A stretch of DNA of 42,763 nucleotides from Nocardia nova NBRC 15556 (GTDB taxonomy: Bacteria > Actinomycetota > Actinomycetes > Mycobacteriales > Mycobacteriaceae). The number at the start of each line of letters is the position of its first letter. Positions within the stretch are counted from its first letter, which is position 1. The position numbers and the translations under genes are program-made. The stretch lies in contig NZ_BDBN01000085.1 of assembly GCF_001613005.1 (NCBI RefSeq), positions 1-42,763 on the forward strand, given 5' to 3'. Shown in pieces: positions 1 to 7,348 of the stretch. The notes beneath the pieces are model-generated. The model made no database searches, had not been told where the DNA came from, and saw nothing but the letters and a program-made list of their open reading frames with translations.

Positions 1-1
1 C

Positions 2-802
2 ATGAACGCCTTCGCGCGGCCGCTGCCCAGTCTGGCCTTCTTCGAACTCGCCATCGGCGCGCCCGCCGACGAACTCGATACGGTGTCGCGACTGGCTTCT
101 CGGTCGTCGATTCCGAATCATCCCGAATCGCGCGAATGCTGGAAGGGCTTGTACGCCTGGGTCAAAGGCTTTCTCGCCGCCCGGCGCGAGCAACCGCCGC
201 GCGGAGATGTGGTCGATGCGGTGCTGGCCGCCGAGATCGACGGCGTGCCGCTGACCGAGGACGAAACCATCGGAGCGGTACAACTTCTCATCCTCGGTGG
301 GCTCGAAACCACCGCCGGTGCGCTCGGACTGATGGTGGAGCGGTTCTGCCGCGAACCGGAGATCCCGCAGTTGCTGCGCGAACGCCCCGAGCTCATGCCG
401 AAGGCCGTCGAGGAACTGCTGCGGCTGGATTCGCCGTTCGTCTCGGTGGGCCGCACCGCGGTGCGCGACACCGAATTGGCCGGCCACGTCATCGAATCCG
501 GTGACAAGATGCTCATCCACTGGGCCTCGGCCAATCGTGACGCCGGCGAATTCCCGGATCCGGACCGATTCGACCCGACCCGGACTCGCAACCGCCACTT
601 CGCCTTCGGCGCCGGCCCGCATCGCTGTGCGGGCTCCAACCTGGCCCGTTTGAACCTGCGCGTGGCGCTCGAGGAGATCGTGCGGCGCATGGATCACATC
701 GCCGTCCGGGACGGGGCGGAGATTCGGTATCACGCCGGTCTCACCCGTTCGCCCCTGAGCCTGCCGATCACCTTCGTCGCCCGCGAACCCGATCGAACCT
801 AG
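2..802 (+). CDS. cytochrome P450, 5' part missing at window edge
   Basis: Heme-thiolate monooxygenase, C-terminal two thirds. Seen in the 266 visible residues: I-helix oxygen-activation segment LGGLETTAG near 98-106, the K-helix ExxR pair (E138, R141), and the heme loop FGAGPHRCAG with the iron-ligand Cys at 209. Bacterial P450s are usually about 400 residues, so roughly 130 residues lie upstream of the window. The ATG at position 2 is probably an internal Met and not the start. No ferredoxin or ferredoxin reductase gene is adjacent; the FAD reductase at 31.9-33.1 kb is too far away to link. Substrate cannot be assigned. The family call is very secure. Confidence 0.93.
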   Translation: MNAFARPLPSLAFFELAIGAPADELDTVSRLASRSSIPNHPESRECWKGLYAWVKGFLAARREQPPRGDVVDAVLAAEIDGVPLTEDETIGAVQLLILGGLETTAGALGLMVERFCREPEIPQLLRERPELMPKAVEELLRLDSPFVSVGRTAVRDTELAGHVIESGDKMLIHWASANRDAGEFPDPDRFDPTRTRNRHFAFGAGPHRCAGSNLARLNLRVALEEIVRRMDHIAVRDGAEIRYHAGLTRSPLSLPITFVAREPDRT

Positions 803-869
803 CACCGGCTGTGGCTCCCGACGGCGAAAAGCCCCTTCGCACTTGGTCGTTGATGGGAAGCCGCTGCGG

Positions 870-899
870 TTGACGCGGTTTCGCCGAACCGTTTAGGTA
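870..899 (+). promoter_or_regulatory. predicted housekeeping promoter of the DUF2165 gene
   Basis: TTGACG at 870-875 is followed about 17-18 bases later by a TTAGGT/TAGGTA -10-like hexamer at 893-899. The ATG at 906 lies about 7 bases beyond the -10, so the transcript may be leaderless. No Shine-Dalgarno sequence precedes this ATG, which fits. Confidence 0.5.
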
Positions 900-905
900 A
901 GCATC

Positions 906-1466
906 ATGCGAATCGGCGGTGCGGGAATTCTCGACGTGCTCGGTAGCCGACGGACGGCGGCGGCGGTACTCGCGACGATCACCGGCTTCTACTACTTGTT
1001 CGTCGCGATCACCAACTGCACCGACACCGTCACCAATCGCCGCGGCGTGGCCGCCGTGCTCTCGATGCGGGCCACGATCCACAATCCGGGCACCGACTGG
1101 CGTGCCCTCACCAACGGCGACATCGCGCTCGTCGTCTACATCCTCGTGGTGATCTGGGAGTTCTCGATCGCTCTCGTGCTGCTCGTCGCCGCGGCCTGCT
1201 GGCTGCGGGAGCTGAGCGGGCGGCCACGCCGGGTTCCGGTGCGACCCGGCACCGCGGCGAAGCTGTCCAGTATCGGCTGGACGATGGCGGTGCTGCTGTT
1301 CGCGGGGGCGTTCCTGACCGTCGGCGGGGAGTGGTTCCGGATGTGGGCGAACAAGGAGGTCAACGCCTCCTCGGCGGCGTTGCAGAACTTCCTGATCGCC
1401 GGCATCGGCCTGGTGCTGGTACATCTGCCCGACTCGGCGCCACGGGCCGCCGCGCCGTCGGAATGA
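906..1466 (+). CDS. DUF2165 family small integral membrane protein
   Basis: Inner-membrane protein of 186 residues and unknown function. Four hydrophobic segments can be read at about 18-35, 75-100, 120-140 and 155-175. Between the first two is a soluble loop with TNCTDT and a GTDWRALTNGD segment. The pattern agrees with the DUF2165 'predicted small integral membrane protein' family. The start is supported by a -10-like element about 7 bases upstream and the absence of any alternative with a ribosome site. The next gene begins 49 bases downstream but has its own promoter-like motif, so the two may not form an operon. No functional assignment is justified. Confidence 0.85.
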   Translation: MRIGGAGILDVLGSRRTAAAVLATITGFYYLFVAITNCTDTVTNRRGVAAVLSMRATIHNPGTDWRALTNGDIALVVYILVVIWEFSIALVLLVAAACWLRELSGRPRRVPVRPGTAAKLSSIGWTMAVLLFAGAFLTVGGEWFRMWANKEVNASSAALQNFLIAGIGLVLVHLPDSAPRAAAPSE

Positions 1467-1479
1467 GTTGCGGCTGTGC

Positions 1480-1506
1480 GGGAACAGTGTCCGCGCGGCC
1501 GGGGTT
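1480..1506 (+). promoter_or_regulatory. possible ECF (SigH/SigE-type) promoter of the PPOX gene
   Basis: GGGAAC at 1480-1485, exactly 18 bases, then GTT at 1504-1506. This matches the GGAA(C/T)...GTT form recognised by oxidative-stress ECF sigma factors of mycobacteria and Streptomyces. The ATG at 1516 would be within a few bases of the transcription start. Confidence 0.4.
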
Positions 1507-1515
1507 GCAGCGCGT

Positions 1516-1935
1516 ATGGAACTCGACACCGCGCTCGACTTCGCCCGTACGACCTCGCGGTCCGTCCTGACCACCCTGCGCCGCAACGGGCGTCCGCAGC
1601 TGTCGAACGTCACCCACTGGGTCGCCCCCGACGGCATCATCCGGATCTCCATCACGGCGGACCGGGCCAAATACGCCAATCTGCGCCGGGAGCCGTGGGC
1701 GGCCCTGCACGTCACCCGTGACGACTTCTGGGGCTACGCCGTCCTGGAGGCCGATGTCGAACTGACCCCGGTGGCCGCGACCGCCGACGACGCCACCGTC
1801 GAGGAGCTGATCGCCTACTACCGGGCGCTCAGCGGCGAGCACCCGGACTGGGCGGACTATCGCCGCGCGATGGTCGCCGACCGCCGGGTGATCGCGCGTC
1901 TGCGTCCCACCCGCGCCTACGGCATGCTGCCCTGA
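1516..1935 (+). CDS. PPOX-class F420/FMN-dependent oxidoreductase, split-barrel
   Basis: Cofactor-binding split beta-barrel protein of 139 residues. The family (pyridoxamine-5'-phosphate-oxidase-like, Rv1155/Rv2991 type in mycobacteria) uses F420 or FMN to reduce small molecules. Seen: the opening SVLTTLRRNGRPQLSNV strand pair, the ISITADRAKYANLRR segment typical of this group, and a C-terminal RLRPTRAYGM. The ATG at 1516 was chosen because it starts directly at the conserved helix; a longer in-frame ATG at 1468 would add 16 atypical residues. The last 19 bases overlap the convergent crotonase gene. F420 rather than FMN use is inferred from the family's commonness in actinomycetes and not seen in the sequence. 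Confidence 0.85.
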   Translation: MELDTALDFARTTSRSVLTTLRRNGRPQLSNVTHWVAPDGIIRISITADRAKYANLRREPWAALHVTRDDFWGYAVLEADVELTPVAATADDATVEELIAYYRALSGEHPDWADYRRAMVADRRVIARLRPTRAYGMLP

Positions 1936-2732
1936 GGCCTGCGCTCGCCGGACGTGGGCAGCCCCTCGGGAATCCATTGCGGCGCGCGCTTTTCCATGAA
2001 GGCGCGCATTCCCTCCCGCGGTTCCGGCGAGGTTTCCAGGGCGAGGAACATGGTCTGATAGTCGATGCTGCCGTAGCGCTCGTTCAGCATGCGTTTCACT
2101 TGGGCGCGGGCCTGCGGTGCGGTCTGCAGGATTTCGGAGACGGCCGCGACGGCCTCCTCGCGCAGCCGCTCGTGCGCCACCACCCGGCTGATGACGCCGA
2201 GTCGCCGCGCTTCGTCCGCGTCGAATCGCCGCGCCGACAACAGCAGATCCCGAGCCACCGCCACGCCGACATGGGCGGGCAGCACCGCGGCGTAGGTGGC
2301 GTCGGGAATGCCGCGCAGTAGCTCCGGCACCCGGAACACCGCCCGCTCGCTGGCGACCGCGATATCGGACATCATCGCGATGAGCAGACCGCCCGCCTGA
2401 CAGATCCCGTTCACCGCCGACACCACCGGAGCGCGGCTGTCACGGATGGCGAGGAAGGGCAGCACATCCTGACCCGACAGCTCCGGCGGCAACGCATCCC
2501 CGGGCTCGGCGCGCCCGCCCAGGTCGCCGCCCGGCGCGAACACGTCATCGGTCCCTGTGATGATCAACGCCGCCAGATCCGGATCCGAATTGACCAGGTG
2601 CACCGCACGTTTGATGCCGAAATACATCGCCGGCGTCAGCGCGTTGCGTGCTGCGGGCCGGTCGATCACGCACCATCCGATCACGCCGTCGCGCTCGAAT
2701 CGCAGCCCCGCCGCACCGAGATCGTCAGTCAT
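1917..2732 (-). CDS. enoyl-CoA hydratase/isomerase (crotonase) family protein
   Basis: Crotonase-fold CoA-dependent enzyme of 271 residues, the normal length. Seen: oxyanion-hole segment APGGDLGG near 66-73, the second oxyanion segment AVNGICQAGG near 106-115, and VPELLRGIP near 135-143. Aligned with the rat mitochondrial hydratase pattern, the second catalytic Glu (PE) is kept as E137. The first (GGGCELAMM) is replaced by Leu at 117. A two-Glu hydration mechanism is therefore unlikely and an isomerase or other crotonase reaction is more plausible. The start ATG is preceded 6 bases upstream by a TATTCT -10-like hexamer (minus strand 2744-2739), suggesting a leaderless message. The 3' end overlaps the PPOX gene by 19 bases. 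Confidence 0.88.
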   Translation of the reverse strand: MTDDLGAAGLRFERDGVIGWCVIDRPAARNALTPAMYFGIKRAVHLVNSDPDLAALIITGTDDVFAPGGDLGGRAEPGDALPPELSGQDVLPFLAIRDSRAPVVSAVNGICQAGGLLIAMMSDIAVASERAVFRVPELLRGIPDATYAAVLPAHVGVAVARDLLLSARRFDADEARRLGVISRVVAHERLREEAVAAVSEILQTAPQARAQVKRMLNERYGSIDYQTMFLALETSPEPREGMRAFMEKRAPQWIPEGLPTSGERRPQGSMP

Positions 2733-2867
2733 GGAGTAAGAATATCAATCTCACTTATCGGATATCCCATTCTCGCCCGGGCGACTCGACTTCACCGGCG
2801 CATAACCTTGCGGCAACGTTGGGCATGCATGCTGGCACCCTCCGCTGAATCGAAAGGTAAGACCCGA

Positions 2868-2933
2868 ATGGACTTTCTGACTGTGCTCGTGGACATGTTG
2901 GCTGCGCTGGGGGCCAGCGGTAGCGCGGGCTGA
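2868..2933 (+). CDS. 21-residue peptide gene, hydrophobic helix ending GSAG
   Basis: Tiny ORF, too short for standard callers, reading MDFLTVLVDMLAALG then ASGSAG. The first 15 residues would form a hydrophobic or mildly amphipathic helix with Asp at 2 and 9. Support for a real gene: a purine-rich AAAGG 10 bases before the ATG, a stop directly followed 21 bases later by a 14-bp hairpin, and isolation between a divergent and a convergent neighbour so that the hairpin has no other plus-strand gene to serve. It could be a membrane-active or secreted peptide, a toxin of a type I toxin-antitoxin pair, or the coding part of a small RNA. No function can be assigned from sequence. Confidence 0.45.
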   Translation: MDFLTVLVDMLAALGASGSAG

Positions 2934-2954
2934 CCACCCATCACGACACAACCC

Positions 2955-2985
2955 GGCCCATCACATCACGGATGTGGTGGGCCGC
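2955..2985 (+). terminator. hairpin terminator after the small peptide gene
   Basis: Arms 2955-2968 and 2972-2985 pair over 14 bp with one G-U and a 3-base loop ACG. There is no U-run, as is common for actinobacterial terminators. It may also act on the convergent gluconokinase operon. Confidence 0.7.
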
Positions 2986-3033
2986 AGGCGTTCCGGGGAC
3001 AGTTTCGAGCATCGCTCACCGCGCGGGACGAGA

Positions 3034-3561
3034 TCATCCGGTCAGAAAGGCGACGGCCTGGTCGGCGACGGCGTCCGGCGGCCGGTCGGCGTGCAGGATG
3101 AGGCCGCGTTCGGCGGGTTCGAGCGGTTCGAGTGTCGCGAGCTGAGATTCGAGCAGCGATACCGGCATGTAGTGGCCGTGGCGGTGGGAGATGCGTTCGC
3201 TGAGGGTTTCCCGGTCGGCGATCAGGAGCAGGAAGACGGTCTCCGGCGCGGCGGAGCGCAGGATGTCGCGGTAGCGGCGTTTGAGCGCCGAGCAGGCGAC
3301 CACACCGCCGTCTCCGCGGAGATGGCGGTCGCGCAGCCAGTGGCTCACCGACATCAGCCAGGGTTCGCGATCGGCGTCGCTCAGCGCGATGCCGGCGGTC
3401 ATCTTGGCGATATTGGCCGGCGGATGGAAGTCGTCCGCGTCGGCGAACGGCAGGTCGAGCCGTGCGGCGAGCAGCCGGGCCGTCGTGGTCTTGCCGGTTC
3501 CCGACACTCCGGTCACGACGACGCAGGGCGGGACCGTCCGGCGGGGCGTCTGCGCGGGCAC
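3034..3561 (-). CDS. gntK: gluconokinase
   Basis: ATP-dependent phosphorylation of D-gluconate to 6-phosphogluconate, feeding the pentose phosphate pathway in the cytoplasm. The 175-residue length matches the GntK/IdnK family. Seen: Walker A loop GVSGTGKTT near 18-26, the substrate segment DADDFHPPANIAKM near 40-53, and CSALKRRYRD near 90-99. It starts with GTG, 6 bases after the stop of the G6PDH-like gene, and is last in the GH15 / G6PDH-like / gntK operon. That placement matters because gluconate would be the product of glucose oxidation by the upstream dehydrogenase (see findings). Confidence 0.93.
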   Translation of the reverse strand: MPAQTPRRTVPPCVVVTGVSGTGKTTTARLLAARLDLPFADADDFHPPANIAKMTAGIALSDADREPWLMSVSHWLRDRHLRGDGGVVACSALKRRYRDILRSAAPETVFLLLIADRETLSERISHRHGHYMPVSLLESQLATLEPLEPAERGLILHADRPPDAVADQAVAFLTG

Positions 3562-3567
3562 AGGTGA

Positions 3568-4941
3568 TCATTCGCTGTGATCGGCGCCGGCCGGTCCCTG
3601 CGACCCGGCCGGATACTCGTCGAGCGGCACCACATCGCGCGACCACGCCGACAGGATCGGAGTCACCACGCGCCAGGCCTGTTCGGCCTCGTCCGCGCGG
3701 ATCGAGAGGGCCGGGTCACCGTTCAGTACGTCGAGCAGGAGCCTGCCGTAGGCCGGCAACTCCGGCGGTTGCACCTGAGCGGTCAGAGTGAGCGGCACCA
3801 GGGTCCCGGCGGTGGCGCCGACGGCCGTCAGACCGAGCGACAGGCTTTCGGGGTCGAGCCCGAACCGCAGCACATTGGGCTCCGGCGTTCCCTGATGGCC
3901 GAAGGGCATATGCGGGACCGGGCGGAAATGGACGGCGACCTCGTTGCGATCGGTCCCGAGTGCCTTGCCGCTGCGGAGCACGAAGGTCGTTCCCGACCAC
4001 CGCCAGCTGTCCAGCGTCAGTTCGACCTCGGCGAAGGTCTCGGTCCGGCGACGCGGGTCGACGCCCTCCTCGTCGACGTAGGAAGGAACGTCGCGATCGC
4101 CGATCCGTCCCGCGAGATACCGTCCGCGACGCGTGCGGGCGGCGACATCGGCATCGGTCAGCGGACGCACCGAGCGCAGCACATCGACCTTGCGGTCGCG
4201 CAGGTCCCGTTCGGACAGCGTGATCGGGGGTTCCATGGCGATCAGGCACAGCAATTGCAACAGATGGTTCTGCACCATGTCCTTGAGCGCGCCGACGTGG
4301 TCGTAGTATCCGGCCCTGCCCTCGAGGGTGAGGGTTTCGTCCCAGACGATCTCCACCTTGGCGATATGCGCGCTGTTCCAAATGGATTCGAGGACGCGAT
4401 TGGCCAGCCTGCTGCCGAGCAGATTCTGCACCGTGGTCATGGCGAGGAAGTGGTCCACGCGGAAGACGGCTCGCTCGGGCACCAGATCGGCCAGTAGCCG
4501 ATTCAGTTTCTCGGCACTGTCGAGGTCTTCGCCGAACGGTTTCTCGAGCACGATCCCGCTGCCCGCGGGCAGTCCCACCTCGTGCAGGGTCGTGATCGCG
4601 GCGGGAAACACCGCCGGGGGCAGGGCGAGGTAGACCGCCACCGGACCGTCGCCGGCGATCGCCGCCGCCACCTCGTCGGCGTTCTGGATGTCGGCCCTGC
4701 GGTACCGCGTCGCGGCGGCGACCGCCTTCCGGGCGTCGGGCGGCGCCTCCGCGGCATGCTCCTCGAGTTGGGCTACCACCCACTCGTGGAACTCTTCGTC
4801 GCTGCGGCCCTTGCGATCGGCGCACACCATCTCGAAACGGCTGTCCAGATGCCCGGCCTGGAACAGGGCGGCCACGGCCGGCAAGAGGTAGCGCCCAGCG
4901 AGATCACCGGTGCCGCCGAAGACGGCCAGACGCGTGATCAT
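3568..4941 (-). CDS. glucose-6-phosphate dehydrogenase-like protein with altered phosphate site
   Basis: NAD(P)-dependent sugar dehydrogenase of the Zwf family, 457 residues. Seen: N-terminal Rossmann motif GGTGDLAGR (9-17), EKPFG (133-137), RVDHFL (161-166) with the catalytic-dyad Asp163, the KDMVQNH helix with catalytic His226, and RSGK (323-326). Three lysines that contact glucose 6-phosphate in the Leuconostoc enzyme are absent: K21 is Gly16, K182 (the DHYLGKE motif) is Met168, and K343 (RSGKxLxxK) is Asp331. The fold and chemistry appear intact but the phosphate pocket does not. The ATG overlaps the GH15 stop as ATGA (4938-4941), implying translational coupling. Automatic annotation as zwf is likely; I suspect a different substrate, possibly unphosphorylated glucose. 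A poorly active homologue is the alternative. Confidence 0.85.
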   Translation of the reverse strand: MITRLAVFGGTGDLAGRYLLPAVAALFQAGHLDSRFEMVCADRKGRSDEEFHEWVVAQLEEHAAEAPPDARKAVAAATRYRRADIQNADEVAAAIAGDGPVAVYLALPPAVFPAAITTLHEVGLPAGSGIVLEKPFGEDLDSAEKLNRLLADLVPERAVFRVDHFLAMTTVQNLLGSRLANRVLESIWNSAHIAKVEIVWDETLTLEGRAGYYDHVGALKDMVQNHLLQLLCLIAMEPPITLSERDLRDRKVDVLRSVRPLTDADVAARTRRGRYLAGRIGDRDVPSYVDEEGVDPRRRTETFAEVELTLDSWRWSGTTFVLRSGKALGTDRNEVAVHFRPVPHMPFGHQGTPEPNVLRFGLDPESLSLGLTAVGATAGTLVPLTLTAQVQPPELPAYGRLLLDVLNGDPALSIRADEAEQAWRVVTPILSAWSRDVVPLDEYPAGSQGPAGADHSE

Positions 4942-6764
4942 GTCGCACCTGCCTTCGCTCGCGCGAGTTTCACCCCGCTGGAAATGATGCCGATATGACT
5001 GAACGCCTGCGGAAAATTACCCATGAACGTGCCGGTCGTCGGGTCGATCTGCTCCGCGAGCAGGCCGACGGTGCTCGCGCGGGCACACAGGGAGGTGTAG
5101 AGCCGCTCGGCGTCCTCGAGCCGTCCCTGCGCGGTGAGGTTGTCGACCATCCAGAAACTGCACAGGACGAACGCGCCCTCGTTGCCGGGCAGGCCGTCCG
5201 GTGATTCGTCGTGCAGGTAGCGATACAGCAGTCCGTCGCCGGCTCCGAGCCGATCGGCCACCGCCTCGGTCGTCGCCGTCATGCGTGGATGATCGGCGGG
5301 CACGACGCGGCGCAGCGGCAGCGCCAGCAAACTCGCATCCAACTCGCCGCCACCGTCCAGATGGGCGCTGAGGGTGTGGGCCCGCTCGTCCCACGAGTTC
5401 TTGAGGATCGCCTCGCGAATCTCGTTCGCGGTACTGCGCCACATCGCGACGGGACCCGGCAGGTCGAATCGTTCCCCGATCGACGCGGCGCGGTGCAGTG
5501 CCACCTGGCACAGCGCCGCGGAATAAGTGAAAACCCGGCCCGGGCTGCGCACTTCCCAGATGCCCTGGTCCGGCTCCTGCCACGATCGGCCCGCGGCCTC
5601 CGCCAGATCCGACAGATTCGACCACAGCAGCGGCTGCAACTCACCGCCGGTGCGCAGCCATTGGTCGGCGCAGTCGAGGATCTCGCCGTAGACGTCGTGC
5701 TGGCGCTGGTCGGTGGCTCCGTTGCCCCAGCGCACCGGCCCGCTTCCGCGGTAGCCCTCCAGGCCGGTGTCCACCATCTCGTCCGGAACCGCATCGCCGT
5801 CGATGTCGTACATGATGCGTGGCTCGCCGCTGCGCTCGAACGCGTCGAGCACCCAGCCCAGGAAGGCGTCGGCCTCGTTGCGGAAACCGATGCGGCGCAA
5901 GGCATAGACGGCATACGACGCGTCGCGGATCCAGACGTAGCGATAGTCCCAGTTGCGGACGCCGCCGATGGGCGCCGGCAGCGACGAGGTGGGTGCCGCC
6001 ACGACGGATCCGCTCACCCAGTGGTCGCAGAGTTTGAGCGTGATCGCGGAGCGCCGGACCAGTGCCTGCTCGGGGCCGTCGTAGACACACGTCCGCATCC
6101 ACGAGCGCCAGGCGTCGGCGGTGTGGCGCAGCATCGCCGCGGCGTCGAAGCGATGGTGGCGGTGGAAGCGCCCCCACGACAGCACGAGCTCCAGCCGCTC
6201 GCCCTGGACCAGGTCGAAGGTGGTGTGCACGCCGTCCAGCGGCCGGTCGGCGCGCAGATGCAGCCGCAGGTTCGGTTGCGAGGCGACCCGGATCTCCAGC
6301 CCGCTGAGCACCGGCCGCAACTGCGCACCCCCCTGCGGCGCGATCTCGACCGCCACCCGGACGTGCCCGCTGACGACGATCGCGGAGCGAACCAGTTCCG
6401 AGCGATCGGCGGGCGCGTCGTCGCCGAGATCGGAGCCGGGGCGCACCACCATGGCGTCGGTCACTCGGAGAACGCCGGTGGCGCTGCGCAATTCGGTTTC
6501 CAGCACGCCGGTGTCCGGCTGATAACGCTGGCGACCTTCCAAAGGATCGGCCGGCGCGACGGTGAAGTGGCCGCCGCGGGCATGGTCGAGCAGCCCGCAG
6601 AACAGCGGTTGGGTGTCGAAGCGCGGCAGGCACAGCCACGGGATCGAACCGTCCATCCCGACCAGCGCGGCCGTCGTACCGTCTCCGATCAGACCGTAGT
6701 CCTCCAGCGGGAGATACCCGTCGCTCCGGTGGATCGGCCGGAACGGTGGATCGGGATCGTGCAC
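4938..6764 (-). CDS. glycoside hydrolase family 15 protein (trehalase/glucoamylase type)
   Basis: Inverting exo-acting glucosidase that releases free glucose, either from trehalose (as mycobacterial GH15 trehalase) or from alpha-glucans. The 608 residues have the usual two parts: an N-terminal super-sandwich domain and a C-terminal (alpha/alpha)6 barrel. Seen: RNWDYRYVWIRD near 270, the catalytic-acid region DQGIWEVR near 400-406, and the C-terminal LAEQIDPTTGTF...NFPQAFSHIG with the second catalytic Glu. No signal peptide, so it is cytoplasmic. The GTG at 6764 was chosen because GGAAGGGGG sits 4-5 bases before it; a TTG at 6800 lacks this. It is first in an operon with a G6PDH-like gene and gluconokinase. 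Confidence 0.9.
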   Translation of the reverse strand: MHDPDPPFRPIHRSDGYLPLEDYGLIGDGTTAALVGMDGSIPWLCLPRFDTQPLFCGLLDHARGGHFTVAPADPLEGRQRYQPDTGVLETELRSATGVLRVTDAMVVRPGSDLGDDAPADRSELVRSAIVVSGHVRVAVEIAPQGGAQLRPVLSGLEIRVASQPNLRLHLRADRPLDGVHTTFDLVQGERLELVLSWGRFHRHHRFDAAAMLRHTADAWRSWMRTCVYDGPEQALVRRSAITLKLCDHWVSGSVVAAPTSSLPAPIGGVRNWDYRYVWIRDASYAVYALRRIGFRNEADAFLGWVLDAFERSGEPRIMYDIDGDAVPDEMVDTGLEGYRGSGPVRWGNGATDQRQHDVYGEILDCADQWLRTGGELQPLLWSNLSDLAEAAGRSWQEPDQGIWEVRSPGRVFTYSAALCQVALHRAASIGERFDLPGPVAMWRSTANEIREAILKNSWDERAHTLSAHLDGGGELDASLLALPLRRVVPADHPRMTATTEAVADRLGAGDGLLYRYLHDESPDGLPGNEGAFVLCSFWMVDNLTAQGRLEDAERLYTSLCARASTVGLLAEQIDPTTGTFMGNFPQAFSHIGIISSGVKLARAKAGAT

Positions 6765-7092
6765 GCCACCCCCTTCCACGAGTGGAACGCCCGGCGACAA
6801 CTAGAGGGAAGGCTATCAGCTGGCATCCGGTGGGAAACCGGAACAGAGCGGCCGATACCTGCCTGAAACCACGAATAATCGACTGGCTGGCTAACGCAGG
6901 CTTTCCCGGCGGGACGCACAGGCCGAAGGGCGGCCGGAGGCTCGGGGGTGTGGGATGCGGTGCTGACTGCCCGTCGGCGTGCGAGGCTCGCCCGGCGACC
7001 GACCTTCCGCAAAAATTCCTGGGTGTTTAGCCGTTGAAGCGAGTGGGTAACCACAGTCCAACCCGGAATATACGCAGGTCAGAGTGGTAAAG
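6765..7092. other. intergenic region between GH15 gene and tRNA-Arg
   Basis: 328 bases with no convincing gene. It must hold the promoter of the GH15 operon on the minus strand, but no clear -35/-10 pair was found. Short ORFs here have atypical composition and are not believed. Confidence 0.5.
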
Positions 7093-7166
7093 CGCCCCCG
7101 GCAGGAATCGAACCTGCGACCTAGGGATTAGAAGGCCCTTGCTCTATCCAACTGAGCTACGGAGGC
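7093..7166 (-). tRNA. tRNA-Arg (anticodon UCU)
   Basis: Complete cloverleaf on the minus strand. Acceptor GCCTCCG pairs with CGGGGGC (one G-U), D arm GCTC/GAGC, anticodon loop CTTCTAA giving UCU, T arm GCAGG-TTCGATT-CCTGC, discriminator G, no encoded CCA. The innermost anticodon-stem pair (31-39) is C against U, a small irregularity. Confidence 0.95.
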
Positions 7167-7218
7167 ATGGCAGTACCAAACACCATGCCCGGTTTAGGGC
7201 AGCGTGTCCAGCGAGTTG

Positions 7219-7224
7219 ATTATA
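7219..7224 (-). promoter_or_regulatory. -10 element of tRNA-Arg promoter
   Basis: Perfect TATAAT on the minus strand, 53 bases before the tRNA 5' end. A strong consensus -10 is unusual in this GC-rich sequence and fits a stable-RNA promoter. No good -35 is visible at 17 bases. Confidence 0.6.
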
Positions 7225-7335
7225 GCGAGCGTCCAGATCGGTGCTGGTCATCGACAACGCCGTGGACGACTGTCGCCCTCGTCACAGCGAGCGGGGCGGA
7301 TTCGGGCCGGGAAGGCTGTGAGGTGGGCCGCCAAC

Positions 7336-7341
7336 TACGCT
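7336..7341 (+). promoter_or_regulatory. -10 element, likely leaderless start of the CopD-CtaG gene
   Basis: TACGCT (TAnnnT) ends 7 bases before the ATG at 7349 and no ribosome site precedes that ATG. This is the geometry of leaderless actinobacterial genes. Confidence 0.45.
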
Positions 7342-7348
7342 GAATAGT

